Source: Zafaria cholistanensis
GTDB taxonomy: Bacteria > Actinomycetota > Actinomycetes > Actinomycetales > Micrococcaceae
Length of the DNA: 64,000 nucleotides
Direction: 5' to 3'
Assembly (NCBI RefSeq): GCF_008580665.1
Contig: NZ_BKDJ01000015.1
Coordinates: 16,713 to 80,712, forward strand
The notes below the pieces were generated by a model. That model had not been told where the DNA came from. It searched no databases and saw nothing but the letters and a program-made list of their open reading frames with translations. The translations under genes and the position numbers were made by a program. Positions 6,221-14,304 of the stretch are shown in pieces (position 1 is the first letter of the stretch; every line of letters starts with the position of its first letter).

Positions 6221-8866
6221 GTGACTGCGGCACCTACCACCATTAAGCTCAAGCCTGCCGAGGCCAATGCCACAGGCGTGAAGACGCGGCCAAATGCTTT
6301 CGCCCCTATCCTGTCCGGTCCGCAACATATGCTGTTAGGAGCTCAGCACGCTCACTTCTGGAACTCGGAGACCATGAAACTACGCCCTTACTACCGCATC
6401 GAACCCGCTCAGTGGATGTTTCGAGATCACCCTGACGTGATCGAGGCAACTCGACGTGCATTGGCTAACCCGCTCGCGGATGAACGAACCATCGAAGAAT
6501 ACGTCCGTCAGTGGATGCTGCGTGAGCTGGTGGAAACCTACAACTACCCGAAGGAGTGGTTGGGCGAACGTATCATCATCGAAGAAGCCGTCAAGATGGG
6601 CGTTGGGTCAAAACAGGCAGACATCTCCATTAAGAACTCGGGACACAAGACGTACCTGTACATCGAGACGGCGAACGCGTCCGTCAAAGGTCGGGAGTTC
6701 GATGAGAAGCAAGGTCAGCTGGAGTCCTACCTGGCAGCTACACATACGGCTACTATCGGGTTGGTAACTAATGGTCTTGATACACGAGTCTTAGAAAAAA
6801 AGATTGACCCAAATGATTTTAATCTGATCCCGGATATTCCCGGTTTCGGAACTACTGCAAAGCAACGTCACGTTCTCATTCGCGAAATTCGCCCAGAAGA
6901 TATGAAAGCTGGACGGAAGACTGGCCTAGATCCGATTACAGCAAAGCTTGAACATATTCTATTTGAGTGCCACAGCGTTATCCGTGATGTCGACGGATTG
7001 CATGACGATGAAGCGCTCGATGAACTTAGCAAGCTCATCTTCGCAAAAATGTACGATGAGCGGCTGACCTGCCAGAAGCCAGACGGAACGCCCTTCCGGT
7101 TCCAAGCATACGGAGCATCAAACACGGAGGAAGCGGCGTCGGTAGTTCGTGACCTCTACGCTGAAGCTCGCGATGCGGATATGAATTCTAATGCCCAAAA
7201 GATTATCGGATATGAACGATCTCGCGGTGTCTTCAAGGGTCAAATCCGCTTGTCATCGAATGCACTCTTCAGGGTGATTGAAAAGCTCCAAAACTATTCA
7301 TTCCTCGACTCAAAGACGGACATTAAAGGACGAGCTTTTCAAAAGGTCCTGGGCGCCGCAATTCGCGCGGGTATGGGCCAATTCTTTACCCCGCATGAGG
7401 TCGTCAGCCTCATCATTGAAATGGTTGACCCTAACGCGAATGACCTAATTCTCGATCCATTCTGCGGCTCGGGTCATTTCTTGTCTCAGTGCATCGAGCA
7501 CGTCGAAACAAAGCACGGCCATGAACTCGATGATTATAGCCGTTACGACTTCAGGTTCAATCGGCTACACGGTGTTGAGAAAAGCGACCGTATGGTACGA
7601 ATCGCGATGACAGATATGCTTCTTCACGATGACGGACATACTAACATCCGGAATACCGATGCATTCCTGAGCTTTGATAATTACCCAGATCTTGTAGCTC
7701 TAGGCGGCAGCGAAAACGATTCTCCTCAAGTATTTTCCAAGGTCCTGACCAATCCACCATTTGGCTCGATCATGCAAGGTGAGATTGGCGATATCCTCGG
7801 ACGATTCTCACTAGGAGCCAAGAAGAAGTCGTTGCCGCTGGAGTATATTGCCATTGAGCGCTCTCTCAGTTTTCTGAAGCCTGGTGGCACTTTGGCTATC
7901 GTTCTGCCTGACGGTATTATCACAAATTCCAACGCCCAATTTGCGCGTAGCTGGATTATGAGCCAGGCACAAATTCAAGCGGTCATAAGCCTTCCTCTCG
8001 AAACTTTTGGCCCCTATGGGACCATGACTAAAACAAGTGTCCTGATTCTTCGAAAGTTGAACACTGACGAAGTGGCTAAGGACGATTACACCGTATTCAT
8101 GGCTGACGTTTCAGACATCGGTTACGATGCGACTGGTCGACCAACGAACGGCCAGGACCGTCAGGAAATTATCCGTGCTTGGAATACATACAAATCAGGC
8201 CTACAAGAGCTAGGCGTCGCCAAAGAGCGGGCGTATCTGACCACCGCAGAAAAAATTCAATTCCGCTGGGACTTTAAGGCGGGATTGATTGACACCGACG
8301 ACGACTATGTAGAGATCGGCAATTATCTGACGGTCGCCCGTGAAACAAGGTCGCTTCAGAAGTTTAAAACCGAGACATTCCCGTACGTCAGTGTTGCCGA
8401 ATTGGGCAATGATGACTTTCTTATCCGTGCTGAGGAGATAGAGAAGGTTGCGGGACCTCGACTGCAAGGCAGCAAAAATATTGCTAAAGGTGGCGACGTG
8501 CTCTTTGCTCGCTTGGGGCCGAGTATGGCTAACCGGAAGTCCGTGCTGCTTGATGAAAACGTAGGCCAGGTTTACTGCTCCAACGAATTTCATGTTCTTC
8601 GACCTAAGGAAGGTATTCCTTCCGAGTATTTGTTGTACCTGGTCAAGTCGGAAACTTTCATCACCCAGGCGCGCGCCAAGGCACGAGGAGCGACGCCGAG
8701 CCGTTTGCGGCTTCACCGGGATGACTTGCCGAAGCTGCGAGTACCGTTGCATACGGATGAAGAGCGCAAGCAACTTGGCTCGCGGTATTTGGAAGGTCGC
8801 AAGGAGGCCGCTTCCCTGAGGAAACAGGCCAACGACCTGCATTCGGATGTTTCTCCGGATTTTTAG
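6221..8866 (+). CDS. single-chain restriction-modification-like protein (HsdR_N-like, N6-adenine methylase, specificity domain)
   Basis: 881 residues if GTG 6221 is used; ATG 6329 or ATG 6374 (GGAG just upstream) are alternatives. Residues about 85-190 resemble the nuclease domain HSDR_N_2: Asp in KQADISI (134), then YIETA with Glu149, but the expected E-x-K reads E-T-A, so the catalytic Lys is absent. Residues about 370-650 are an N6_Mtase with GQFFTP (386-391), SAM-binding DPFCGSG (412-418) and catalytic NPPF (511-514). From about residue 700 a single HsdS-like target-recognition half follows (LLYLVKSETF, SRLRLHRDDLPKLRVPL). The layout is that of type IIG/IIL-like enzymes, but with an apparently dead nuclease it may only methylate, or rely on a partner. 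Base composition is much lower in G+C than the host, so acquisition by transfer is likely. The open frame continues upstream to 6068 without ATG, GTG or TTG in a host-like G+C-rich stretch. Confidence 0.88.
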   Translation: MTAAPTTIKLKPAEANATGVKTRPNAFAPILSGPQHMLLGAQHAHFWNSETMKLRPYYRIEPAQWMFRDHPDVIEATRRALANPLADERTIEEYVRQWMLRELVETYNYPKEWLGERIIIEEAVKMGVGSKQADISIKNSGHKTYLYIETANASVKGREFDEKQGQLESYLAATHTATIGLVTNGLDTRVLEKKIDPNDFNLIPDIPGFGTTAKQRHVLIREIRPEDMKAGRKTGLDPITAKLEHILFECHSVIRDVDGLHDDEALDELSKLIFAKMYDERLTCQKPDGTPFRFQAYGASNTEEAASVVRDLYAEARDADMNSNAQKIIGYERSRGVFKGQIRLSSNALFRVIEKLQNYSFLDSKTDIKGRAFQKVLGAAIRAGMGQFFTPHEVVSLIIEMVDPNANDLILDPFCGSGHFLSQCIEHVETKHGHELDDYSRYDFRFNRLHGVEKSDRMVRIAMTDMLLHDDGHTNIRNTDAFLSFDNYPDLVALGGSENDSPQVFSKVLTNPPFGSIMQGEIGDILGRFSLGAKKKSLPLEYIAIERSLSFLKPGGTLAIVLPDGIITNSNAQFARSWIMSQAQIQAVISLPLETFGPYGTMTKTSVLILRKLNTDEVAKDDYTVFMADVSDIGYDATGRPTNGQDRQEIIRAWNTYKSGLQELGVAKERAYLTTAEKIQFRWDFKAGLIDTDDDYVEIGNYLTVARETRSLQKFKTETFPYVSVAELGNDDFLIRAEEIEKVAGPRLQGSKNIAKGGDVLFARLGPSMANRKSVLLDENVGQVYCSNEFHVLRPKEGIPSEYLLYLVKSETFITQARAKARGATPSRLRLHRDDLPKLRVPLHTDEERKQLGSRYLEGRKEAASLRKQANDLHSDVSPDF

Positions 8867-8894
8867 CCCCTCCCGTTTCTTCGCACAATAGACT

Positions 8895-8939
8895 GCGCCC
8901 CGGCCTCGGACTCTCCCGCGACGGGGCGCTGTCTTTTTC
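8895..8939 (+). terminator. rho-independent terminator after the methylase gene
   Basis: GCGCCCCG (8895-8902) pairs with CGGGGCGC (8922-8929), followed by TGTCTTTTTCT. It lies 29 bases after the methylase stop. Confidence 0.85.
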
Positions 8940-8970
8940 TGGCTAAGGCTGCTTCTGACCCTTTCAACGG

Positions 8971-8998
8971 TAACTATGGAACACGTTCCACCGAGCGC
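8971..8998. other. approximate right junction of the island inside tadC
   Basis: Host-like TadC coding sequence becomes recognisable from about here (ERGTPLAQVLRAQ), while the DNA to the left belongs to the low-G+C island and its terminator. The stretch resembles 6044-6071 beside the integrase (19 of 28 identical). The exact crossover point cannot be set without the empty site. Confidence 0.45.
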
Positions 8999-9187
8999 GG
9001 AACCCCACTCGCGCAGGTTCTGCGGGCTCAGGCCCAGGATGTCCGGGACAGCGCCAAGCGCGAACTCATGGAGACCGCCGGCCGCAAGGAGATCGGAATG
9101 ATGGTCCCGGTGGTTTTTGGAATCCTTCCGCTCACGATCGTCTTCGCCGTCTATCCAGGTCTGTCGCTGATCGACCTCAACTACTGA
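8978..9187 (+). pseudogene. 3-prime fragment of a TadC-like pilus assembly membrane gene, cut by the island
   Basis: The frame ending at TGA 9185-9187 reads ERGTPLAQVLRAQAQDVRD, then GRKEIGMMVPVVFGILPL and AVYPGLSLIDLNY. This is the C-terminal end of a type II secretion F/TadC family protein (last conserved helix, GRKE motif and final membrane segment). About 65-70 residues remain of a protein that normally has 200-300. The 5-prime part is not in the window, so the island on the left appears to have split the gene. The next genes are the pilin and TadE/TadG-like genes of the same Tad/Flp locus. Pilus assembly is probably lost while the island is present, unless excision restores the gene. Confidence 0.8.
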
Positions 9188-9283
9188 AAGAGCCGGTCGC
9201 CGCCGCTGAACCAGTGCCGCTGACCGGCCCGCACCACCACGGATCTTGCACACCACAGGTACCAGGCAGAGAAGGGGAGCACC

Positions 9284-9520
9284 ATGAGGGAGCACATCAA
9301 GGACTGGAAGAGGCTCGGACTAGGGGCCCGCCTGGCAGCGGCTGCTTTCCTGACCGGCGTCTTGGCACGGCTGCGTCGGGACCAGCGCGGGGACGTACCC
9401 GGGTGGGTGATGATCACCCTGATGTCCGCAGTCCTCGTGGCCGCCCTGCTGGCGGTGGCCGGGCCACGCCTCGAGGCGCTGTTCGACCAGGCCATTACCC
9501 GGGTCGCGGGCCTGGGGTAG
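9284..9520 (+). CDS. small Flp/Tad-type pilin-like membrane protein
   Basis: 78 residues. A basic N-terminus (about 35 residues, with one mildly hydrophobic stretch) ends in RRDQRGDVPGWVMITLM. A single hydrophobic helix follows (VLVAALLAVAGPRLEALF) and then a short tail. The RGDVPGW-plus-helix pattern is that of the small pilins encoded between tadC and tadE in actinobacterial Tad loci; processing before the helix by a TadV-type peptidase is likely but not shown here. A good ribosome-binding site (AAGGGGAG) precedes the ATG. It is the first intact gene after the broken tadC and four bases before the next start, so it is co-transcribed with the TadE-like genes. Confidence 0.75.
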   Translation: MREHIKDWKRLGLGARLAAAAFLTGVLARLRRDQRGDVPGWVMITLMSAVLVAALLAVAGPRLEALFDQAITRVAGLG

Positions 9521-9523
9521 CCC

Positions 9524-9955
9524 GTGGCGGCGATGCCCCGCCCCGGGGGCGGCCCGGGGCCTGAACGCCGCGGCGGATCCGGCGCCCGGCACCAGGCCGG
9601 CTCCGCCGTGGCAGAGTTCATTATGGTCTCGGCCCTGCTCACGGCCGTCTTTCTCTCGGTCTTCCAGTTGGCACTGGTCCTGCACGTCCGGAACACGCTG
9701 CTGGATGCGGCAGCCACGGGCGCCCGCCATGGGACCCTTGCCGACCGCAGCCCGGCGGATGGTGCCGAACGGGCCCGGCAGCTGGTCACCTCGGCGCTGG
9801 GGCCCTCTTTTCGCTGCGAGGTCGGCCACGAAGCCACCACGATTGGAGGCCGTGAGGGCCTGCGCATCACGGTGCGCACCGGTTTCCCGCTCGTGGGCTA
9901 CCTGCCGGTGGCCGGGGAACTTGGGGTGCAGGCCGAGGCGGTGCGCTATGGCTGA
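9524..9955 (+). CDS. TadE-family pseudopilin-like protein
   Basis: 143 residues from GTG 9524 (ATG at 9533 is also possible). After a Gly/Pro/Arg-rich N-terminus comes the TadE signature GSAVAEFIMVSALLTAVFLS, with the conserved Glu inside the membrane-segment entry, then LHVRNTLLDAAATGARHGTLA. A soluble extracytoplasmic domain of about 80 residues has one Cys and ends VQAEAVRYG. TadE-type proteins are minor pilin-like components of Tad pili. It overlaps the next start by 8 bases. Confidence 0.82.
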   Translation: MAAMPRPGGGPGPERRGGSGARHQAGSAVAEFIMVSALLTAVFLSVFQLALVLHVRNTLLDAAATGARHGTLADRSPADGAERARQLVTSALGPSFRCEVGHEATTIGGREGLRITVRTGFPLVGYLPVAGELGVQAEAVRYG

Positions 9956-10433
9956 CACTCCGGTTCCGGCGATCATGCCGGCGCGCCGGCGGATCCGGCG
10001 CATGCAGTGCGGGGACGGGAAAGGCTGCGGCGCGGAAGCTGGTTCGGCCGTCGTGGAGTTCGTCTTCCTGGGAGTGCTGCTGCTGGTCCCGGTGGTGTAC
10101 GCGATCCTCGCCGTCTCGCAACTGCAGGCGGCAGCGTTCGCCGCGGTGGGTGCGGCGGACCATGCGGCCAAGGTCTTCGTCGCGGCCGACACCGAGCCCC
10201 GTGCCCGTGCCGCGGCCGTGGATGCCGCGGCCCGGGCGGTGCGAAACATGGGGTTGCCGGCCGGCAGCGAGGACGTCTCCGTCCGATGCTCCGGCCCCTG
10301 CCTGCACCCTGGCTCGCGGGTGACGGTCACCGTGACCGTCTCCGTTGCCCTGCCGCTGCTTCCGGCCGGGGCGGGGGCCGACGTCGGCCGCGCGTCCGCC
10401 TCGGCCACCCACCGGGTGGAGCGGTTCGGATGA
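9948..10433 (+). CDS. second TadE/TadG-like membrane protein
   Basis: 161 residues starting at ATG 9948, inside the end of the preceding gene. The N-terminal 30 residues are basic. The TadE-like entry AGSAVVEFVFLGVLLLVPVV leads into one membrane helix, and an extracytoplasmic domain with two Cys (RCSGPCLHPGS) ends in a Val/Thr-rich strand region. It differs from the upstream paralogue in the domain after the helix. The stop overlaps the next ATG (ATGA), so translation is probably coupled. Confidence 0.78.
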   Translation: MADTPVPAIMPARRRIRRMQCGDGKGCGAEAGSAVVEFVFLGVLLLVPVVYAILAVSQLQAAAFAAVGAADHAAKVFVAADTEPRARAAAVDAAARAVRNMGLPAGSEDVSVRCSGPCLHPGSRVTVTVTVSVALPLLPAGAGADVGRASASATHRVERFG

Positions 10434-10972
10434 GACGCGCGGCCGGGCGGATCTCGGGGGAGGATGGCCGGATCCTGGTCCTGGCCGCCGGCTACGTCTC
10501 CATTGCCCTGCTTGCCGTCAGCGCGACCCTTGCCGCGACGGCCGTGACCACCGAGGCGCGGCGGCTGCTCAGCGTGGCCGACGGGGCCGCCACCGCGGCC
10601 GCGGACCGGTACACCGTGGCTCAGGGTCCAGTTGAAAGGCAGGGTCCAGCCGGCAGCCAGGGCCAAGAGGGGATGCCGGGCCAGGAGGGGACGCAGGGCC
10701 GGTCCGGGGCGTCCGGTCCGGTGAACGGGAGCGTCGGGCTGGTGCTGACCGACACCGCCGTCCGGGCGGCCGCGCTGGAGTATGCGCGGGACGTCGGGGC
10801 GCCTGAGCGGTTCGACGGGTTTGCCGTCCTGACCGCCGGGGCGGATCCCGCCGGAACCACCGCCCGCATCCGGTTGGGCGCCACCGTGCGCCCGCCCATC
10901 GTCGGCTGGTTCGTGCCCGCAGGCATCCCGATCTCCGTCGAGAGCAGCGCCCGCACCATCCTCACGCGCTGA
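10430..10972 (+). CDS. TadG-like pilus-locus protein with a collagen-like insert
   Basis: 180 residues from ATG 10430. An N-terminal hydrophobic helix ([20 protein letters not shown]) is followed by the [13 protein letters not shown] pattern of the TadG-related secreted proteins encoded last in actinobacterial Tad loci. The middle holds about 35 residues rich in Gly, Gln, Pro and Glu ([16 protein letters not shown]), close to Gly-X-Y collagen-like sequence, encoded by imperfect short DNA repeats (about 10621-10725). The family does not normally need this linker, so it looks like a local expansion. The C-terminal part returns to a normal TadG-like domain ending [12 protein letters not shown]. 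It is the last gene of the locus; prfB begins 100 bases later. Confidence 0.72.
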   Translation: MRRAAGRISGEDGRILVLAAGYVSIALLAVSATLAATAVTTEARRLLSVADGAATAAADRYTVAQGPVERQGPAGSQGQEGMPGQEGTQGRSGASGPVNGSVGLVLTDTAVRAAALEYARDVGAPERFDGFAVLTAGADPAGTTARIRLGATVRPPIVGWFVPAGIPISVESSARTILTR

Positions 10973-11072
10973 AACCCGCCCTCACCCGCTAAGGCCCGCC
11001 CCATGCGCCGGTGCCGCCGCACCGGCCGGTCCCACGCGATCGGCCGGTGGCATGCCGTACGCTGGAAGGACC

Positions 11073-12194
11073 ATGGCTGCAACTGACTTCGCCGCGGAAA
11101 TCCGCGCCCTCCGCAACACGTACGCCTCCATCGAGGAAGTTTCCGACGTCGCCAAGATCCGTGCGGACATCGCCGAACTCTCCGAACAGGCCGGCGCCCC
11201 TGACCTTTGGGATGACCCCGCCTCGGCGCAGGTGGTCACCTCCAAGCTGTCCCACCGCCAGTCCGCCCTCGAGCGCCTCGAAAAGCTCGCGTCCCGCATC
11301 GACGACCTCGAGGTCCTCGTCGAGCTCGCCGCCGAGGAGGACGACGCCGACTCCCTCGCCGAGGCCGAAAAGGAGCTCGCCTCCGTACGCAAGTCGCTGG
11401 CCGAACTGGAGGTCGTGACCCTGCTTTCCGGCGAGTACGACTCCCGCGACGCGGTGGTCACCATTCGCGCCGGCGCCGGGGGCGTCGACGCCGCCGACTT
11501 CGCCGAGATGCTCATGCGCATGTACCTGCGCTGGGCCGAGCGCCACGGCTACCCAACCAAGGTCATGGACACTTCCTACGCCGAAGAGGCGGGGCTGAAG
11601 TCCGCAACGTTCGAGGTGAACGCGCCCTACGCCTACGGCACCCTGTCCGTCGAGGCCGGCACGCACCGCCTGGTGCGCATCAGCCCCTTCGACAACCAGG
11701 GCCGCCGGCAGACCTCCTTCGCCGCCGTCGAGGTCATCCCGCTGATCGAACAGACGGACTCGATCGAGATCCCGGACAACGAGATCCGCGTGGACGTCTT
11801 CCGCTCCTCGGGCCCGGGCGGGCAGTCCGTGAACACCACGGACTCGGCCGTGCGCCTGACGCACATCCCCACCGGGATCGTCGTGTCCATGCAGAACGAG
11901 AAGTCGCAGCTGCAGAACCGCGCTGCGGCGCTGCGCGTGCTCCAGTCCCGGCTGCTGCTGCTGAAGAAGGAGCAGGAGGACGCTCAGAAGAAGGCCCTGG
12001 CCGGTGACGTGAAGGCGTCCTGGGGCGACCAGATGCGTTCCTACGTGCTCAACCCGTACCAGATGGTCAAGGACCTGCGTACCGAGCACGAGGTCGGCAA
12101 CACCTCCGCGGTGCTGGATGGGGAAATCGACGACTTCATCGACGCGGGCATCCGCTGGCGCGCCAACGCGCGCGTCGCCGCCGCCGCCGAATAG
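11073..12194 (+). CDS. prfB: peptide chain release factor 2
   Basis: 373 residues, normal for RF2. The protein recognises UGA and UAA stops and triggers peptide release in the ribosome. The stop-codon-reading tripeptide SPF is in [11 protein letters not shown]. The hydrolysis motif GGQ is in [16 protein letters not shown], where the Gln is normally methylated by PrmC. The N-terminal helical domain starts [15 protein letters not shown]. Start ATG 11073 has a good ribosome-binding site (GGAAGGA). There is no internal UGA, so the programmed frameshift of enterobacterial prfB is absent. It is followed by a strong hairpin and is separate from the CoA-transferase genes downstream. Confidence 0.98.
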   Translation: MAATDFAAEIRALRNTYASIEEVSDVAKIRADIAELSEQAGAPDLWDDPASAQVVTSKLSHRQSALERLEKLASRIDDLEVLVELAAEEDDADSLAEAEKELASVRKSLAELEVVTLLSGEYDSRDAVVTIRAGAGGVDAADFAEMLMRMYLRWAERHGYPTKVMDTSYAEEAGLKSATFEVNAPYAYGTLSVEAGTHRLVRISPFDNQGRRQTSFAAVEVIPLIEQTDSIEIPDNEIRVDVFRSSGPGGQSVNTTDSAVRLTHIPTGIVVSMQNEKSQLQNRAAALRVLQSRLLLLKKEQEDAQKKALAGDVKASWGDQMRSYVLNPYQMVKDLRTEHEVGNTSAVLDGEIDDFIDAGIRWRANARVAAAAE

Positions 12195-12281
12195 CCGCGC
12201 GGCGCGAAGCCCCGGGCAGCGCCCCTCCAGGCAGCCCCCCTCCAGGGACCGGACCGCGGCAACATCCGACGGCAGCATCCC

Positions 12282-12346
12282 CGGCCCGTCCTTTGCGGCA
12301 CCGCCTTTCCCGGCCCGTCCTTTGCGGCACCGCCTTTCCCGGCCCG
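12282..12346. repeat. two tandem 29-bp repeats plus a partial third
   Basis: The unit beginning CGGCCCGTCCTTTGCGGCAC occupies 12282-12310 and 12311-12339 without a mismatch. A third copy breaks off after seven bases where the hairpin starts. It lies in the 349-base gap after prfB, which contains no gene. Confidence 0.9.
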
Positions 12347-12377
12347 CCTCCGGCGCACCCCGCGCCGGAGGCGGGCC
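12341..12377. terminator. 16-bp perfect hairpin after prfB
   Basis: GGCCCGCCTCCGGCGC (12341-12356) pairs perfectly with 12362-12377 around a five-base loop. There is no T-run (GTTCCCGTTT follows), so it may work as an actinobacterial U-less terminator or only protect the mRNA end. Confidence 0.6.
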
Positions 12378-12543
12378 GTTCCCGTTTCCGGGCCGGGAGC
12401 AACCGGAGGGCCGGCAACGGTTGCCTCCGCCGTCCGGGGGCGGTTGGATGGCGGCAAGGGTCCGCTGCGGGGCCCGCGGCCCCGCGGGGCCTGCACCGCG
12501 GAACCGGACGGGCGCGAGCCCCGGAGGAGGAAGGCCGCTTCAG

Positions 12544-13326
12544 ATGGCGATCGACAAAACCTATGCCACCGCCGCCCTGGCCGTGGCGGATATCCCGGAC
12601 GGCGCCTCGCTGGCCGTGGGCGGCTTCGGGCTCTCCGGCAATCCGGTGCAGCTGATCGAGGCGCTGCTGGCCCAGGGCGCGGGCAACCTCTCCGTGGTCT
12701 CCAACAACTGCGGCGTCGACGGCTGGGGACTGGGGATCCTGCTCGAGGCCGGGCGCATCCGGAAGATGACCTCCTCCTATGTGGGGGAGAACAGGGAGTT
12801 CGCCCGCCGCTACCTCTGCGGCGAACTGGAGCTCGAGCTCACCCCGCAGGGAACCCTCGCCGAGAAGCTGCGCGCCGGCGGTGCCGGCATCGCCGCCTTC
12901 TACACCCGCACCGGCGTGGGGACGCAGGTGGCCGAGGGCGGTCTGCCGCAGCGGTACGACGGCGCCGGGAACGTCGTGCAGGCTTCCTCGCCCAAGGACG
13001 TGCGCACCTTCGCGCCCGGCGGGACGGCCGCCGAGTACGTGCTGGAGGAGTCGATCGTGACCGACTTCGCCCTGGTCCACGCCGCCCGGGGGGACCGCCA
13101 CGGAAACCTGGTCTTCAACAAGGCCGCCCGCCAGTTCTCCCCGCCGGCCGCGATGGCCGGACGGATCTGCATCGCCCAGGTCGAGGAGCTCCTTGAGCCG
13201 GGGCAGATCGACCCGGACGCGGTCCACCTGCCCGGCATCTATGTCCACCGCATCGTCGAGGTGGGCCGGAACATCGAAAAACGCATCGAAAAGCGCACCG
13301 TGCGCCCCCGCCCGGCGGAGGCCTGA
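12544..13326 (+). CDS. scoA: 3-oxoacid CoA-transferase, subunit A
   Basis: 260 residues, typical of the alpha subunit of succinyl-CoA:3-ketoacid (or 3-oxoadipate) CoA-transferase. The enzyme moves CoA from succinyl-CoA to a 3-oxoacid such as acetoacetate. Visible signatures are the N-terminal [16 protein letters not shown] glycine-rich region and [20 protein letters not shown], which is typical of this subunit. The ribosome-binding site AGGAGGAAGG lies about 14 bases before ATG 12544. The beta subunit starts two bases after the stop. Substrate choice between ketone-body and 3-oxoadipate use cannot be read from the sequence; no other pathway gene is nearby. Confidence 0.93.
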   Translation: MAIDKTYATAALAVADIPDGASLAVGGFGLSGNPVQLIEALLAQGAGNLSVVSNNCGVDGWGLGILLEAGRIRKMTSSYVGENREFARRYLCGELELELTPQGTLAEKLRAGGAGIAAFYTRTGVGTQVAEGGLPQRYDGAGNVVQASSPKDVRTFAPGGTAAEYVLEESIVTDFALVHAARGDRHGNLVFNKAARQFSPPAAMAGRICIAQVEELLEPGQIDPDAVHLPGIYVHRIVEVGRNIEKRIEKRTVRPRPAEA

Positions 13327-13327
13327 G

Positions 13328-13999
13328 ATGGCCCTGACCCGCGAACAGATGGCCGCCCGCGCCGCCGCCGAACTGGCCGACGGCTCCTACGTGAACCTCG
13401 GCATCGGACTGCCGACCCTGGTGCCCAACTACGTGCCCGCCGGGCGCACGGTGGTGCTGCAGTCGGAGAACGGGATCCTCGGCGTCGGGCCCTATCCCGA
13501 CGAGGACCACGTCGACCCGGACCTGATCAACGCCGGCAAGGAGACCGTGACCGTCCTTCCCGGGGCCTCCTTCTTCGACTCCGCCACCAGCTTCGGGATG
13601 ATCCGCGGCGGGAAGATCGACGCGGCGGTCCTGGGTGCCATGCAGGTGTCCGCCCGCGGGGACCTGGCCAACTGGATGATCCCGGGCAAGATGGTCAAGG
13701 GCCCTGGCGGCGCCATGGACCTGGTCCACGGCGCCCGGAAGGTGATTGTGCTGATGGAGCACGTGGCCAGGGACGGCTCCCCGAAGATCGTCACCGAATG
13801 CTCGCTGCCGCTCACCGGCAGGGCCGTGGTGCACCGCATCATCACCGATTTGGCCGTCATCGACGTGACCGCCGCGGGCCTGGTGCTGGCCGAGACCGCC
13901 CCCGGCACCACAGTGGAGGAGGTCCGCGCCGCCACCGAGGCCCCGCTGGCCCTGGCCCCGGGACTGGAAGAGGGTTCCCCGCCGCCGCGGGAGGCGTGA
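13328..13999 (+). CDS. scoB: 3-oxoacid CoA-transferase, subunit B
   Basis: 223 residues, the beta subunit partnering the preceding gene. The N-terminus [15 protein letters not shown] and the block [13 protein letters not shown] carry the catalytic glutamate (in SENG), which forms the glutamyl-CoA thioester. Further on, [19 protein letters not shown] is a conserved family stretch. Start ATG 13328 is placed right after the scoA TGA. The C-terminus has a short Pro/Glu tail. The two genes form a simple two-gene operon with no regulator visible beside it. Confidence 0.94.
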   Translation: MALTREQMAARAAAELADGSYVNLGIGLPTLVPNYVPAGRTVVLQSENGILGVGPYPDEDHVDPDLINAGKETVTVLPGASFFDSATSFGMIRGGKIDAAVLGAMQVSARGDLANWMIPGKMVKGPGGAMDLVHGARKVIVLMEHVARDGSPKIVTECSLPLTGRAVVHRIITDLAVIDVTAAGLVLAETAPGTTVEEVRAATEAPLALAPGLEEGSPPPREA

Positions 14000-14304
14000 G
14001 GGTCCGGCGCAGCAGGCGCGGGACCGCAGGGGCAGGGAACCGCAGGTGCGCGGAACCGCGCCGGGGCGGGGGAGCGGGCACCGGACACTCCACGTGCAGT
14101 GCGGAGTTTCCGCAGGGCGGGATCCCGGGCAGGTCCCGGATCCATGGCCGGATTCACAGGAACCGCGGCGCGCCATGCCGGGCGTGCGTCCCCGGACCAG
14201 GTGGGGGCTGCCGCTAGAGTGCCTAGTGCCGGTGCCGCAACCGTTCCCTGCCAAAGCCCCGCATCCATGGCCGCGCACCGGTGGTCCCTGTGGGCGGAAC
14301 CACC
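14000..14304. other. intergenic region between scoB and ftsE, no gene seen
   Basis: About 305 very G+C-rich bases. It contains near-repeats of GGAACCGC-type words (about 14035-14060) but no family-like open frame or clear terminator. The promoter for ftsE should lie here; I cannot place it with confidence. Confidence 0.4.

Noticed and set aside
11073..12194. Programmed frameshift in prfB
   Set aside because: The frame is continuous from ATG to stop with no internal TGA near codon 26.
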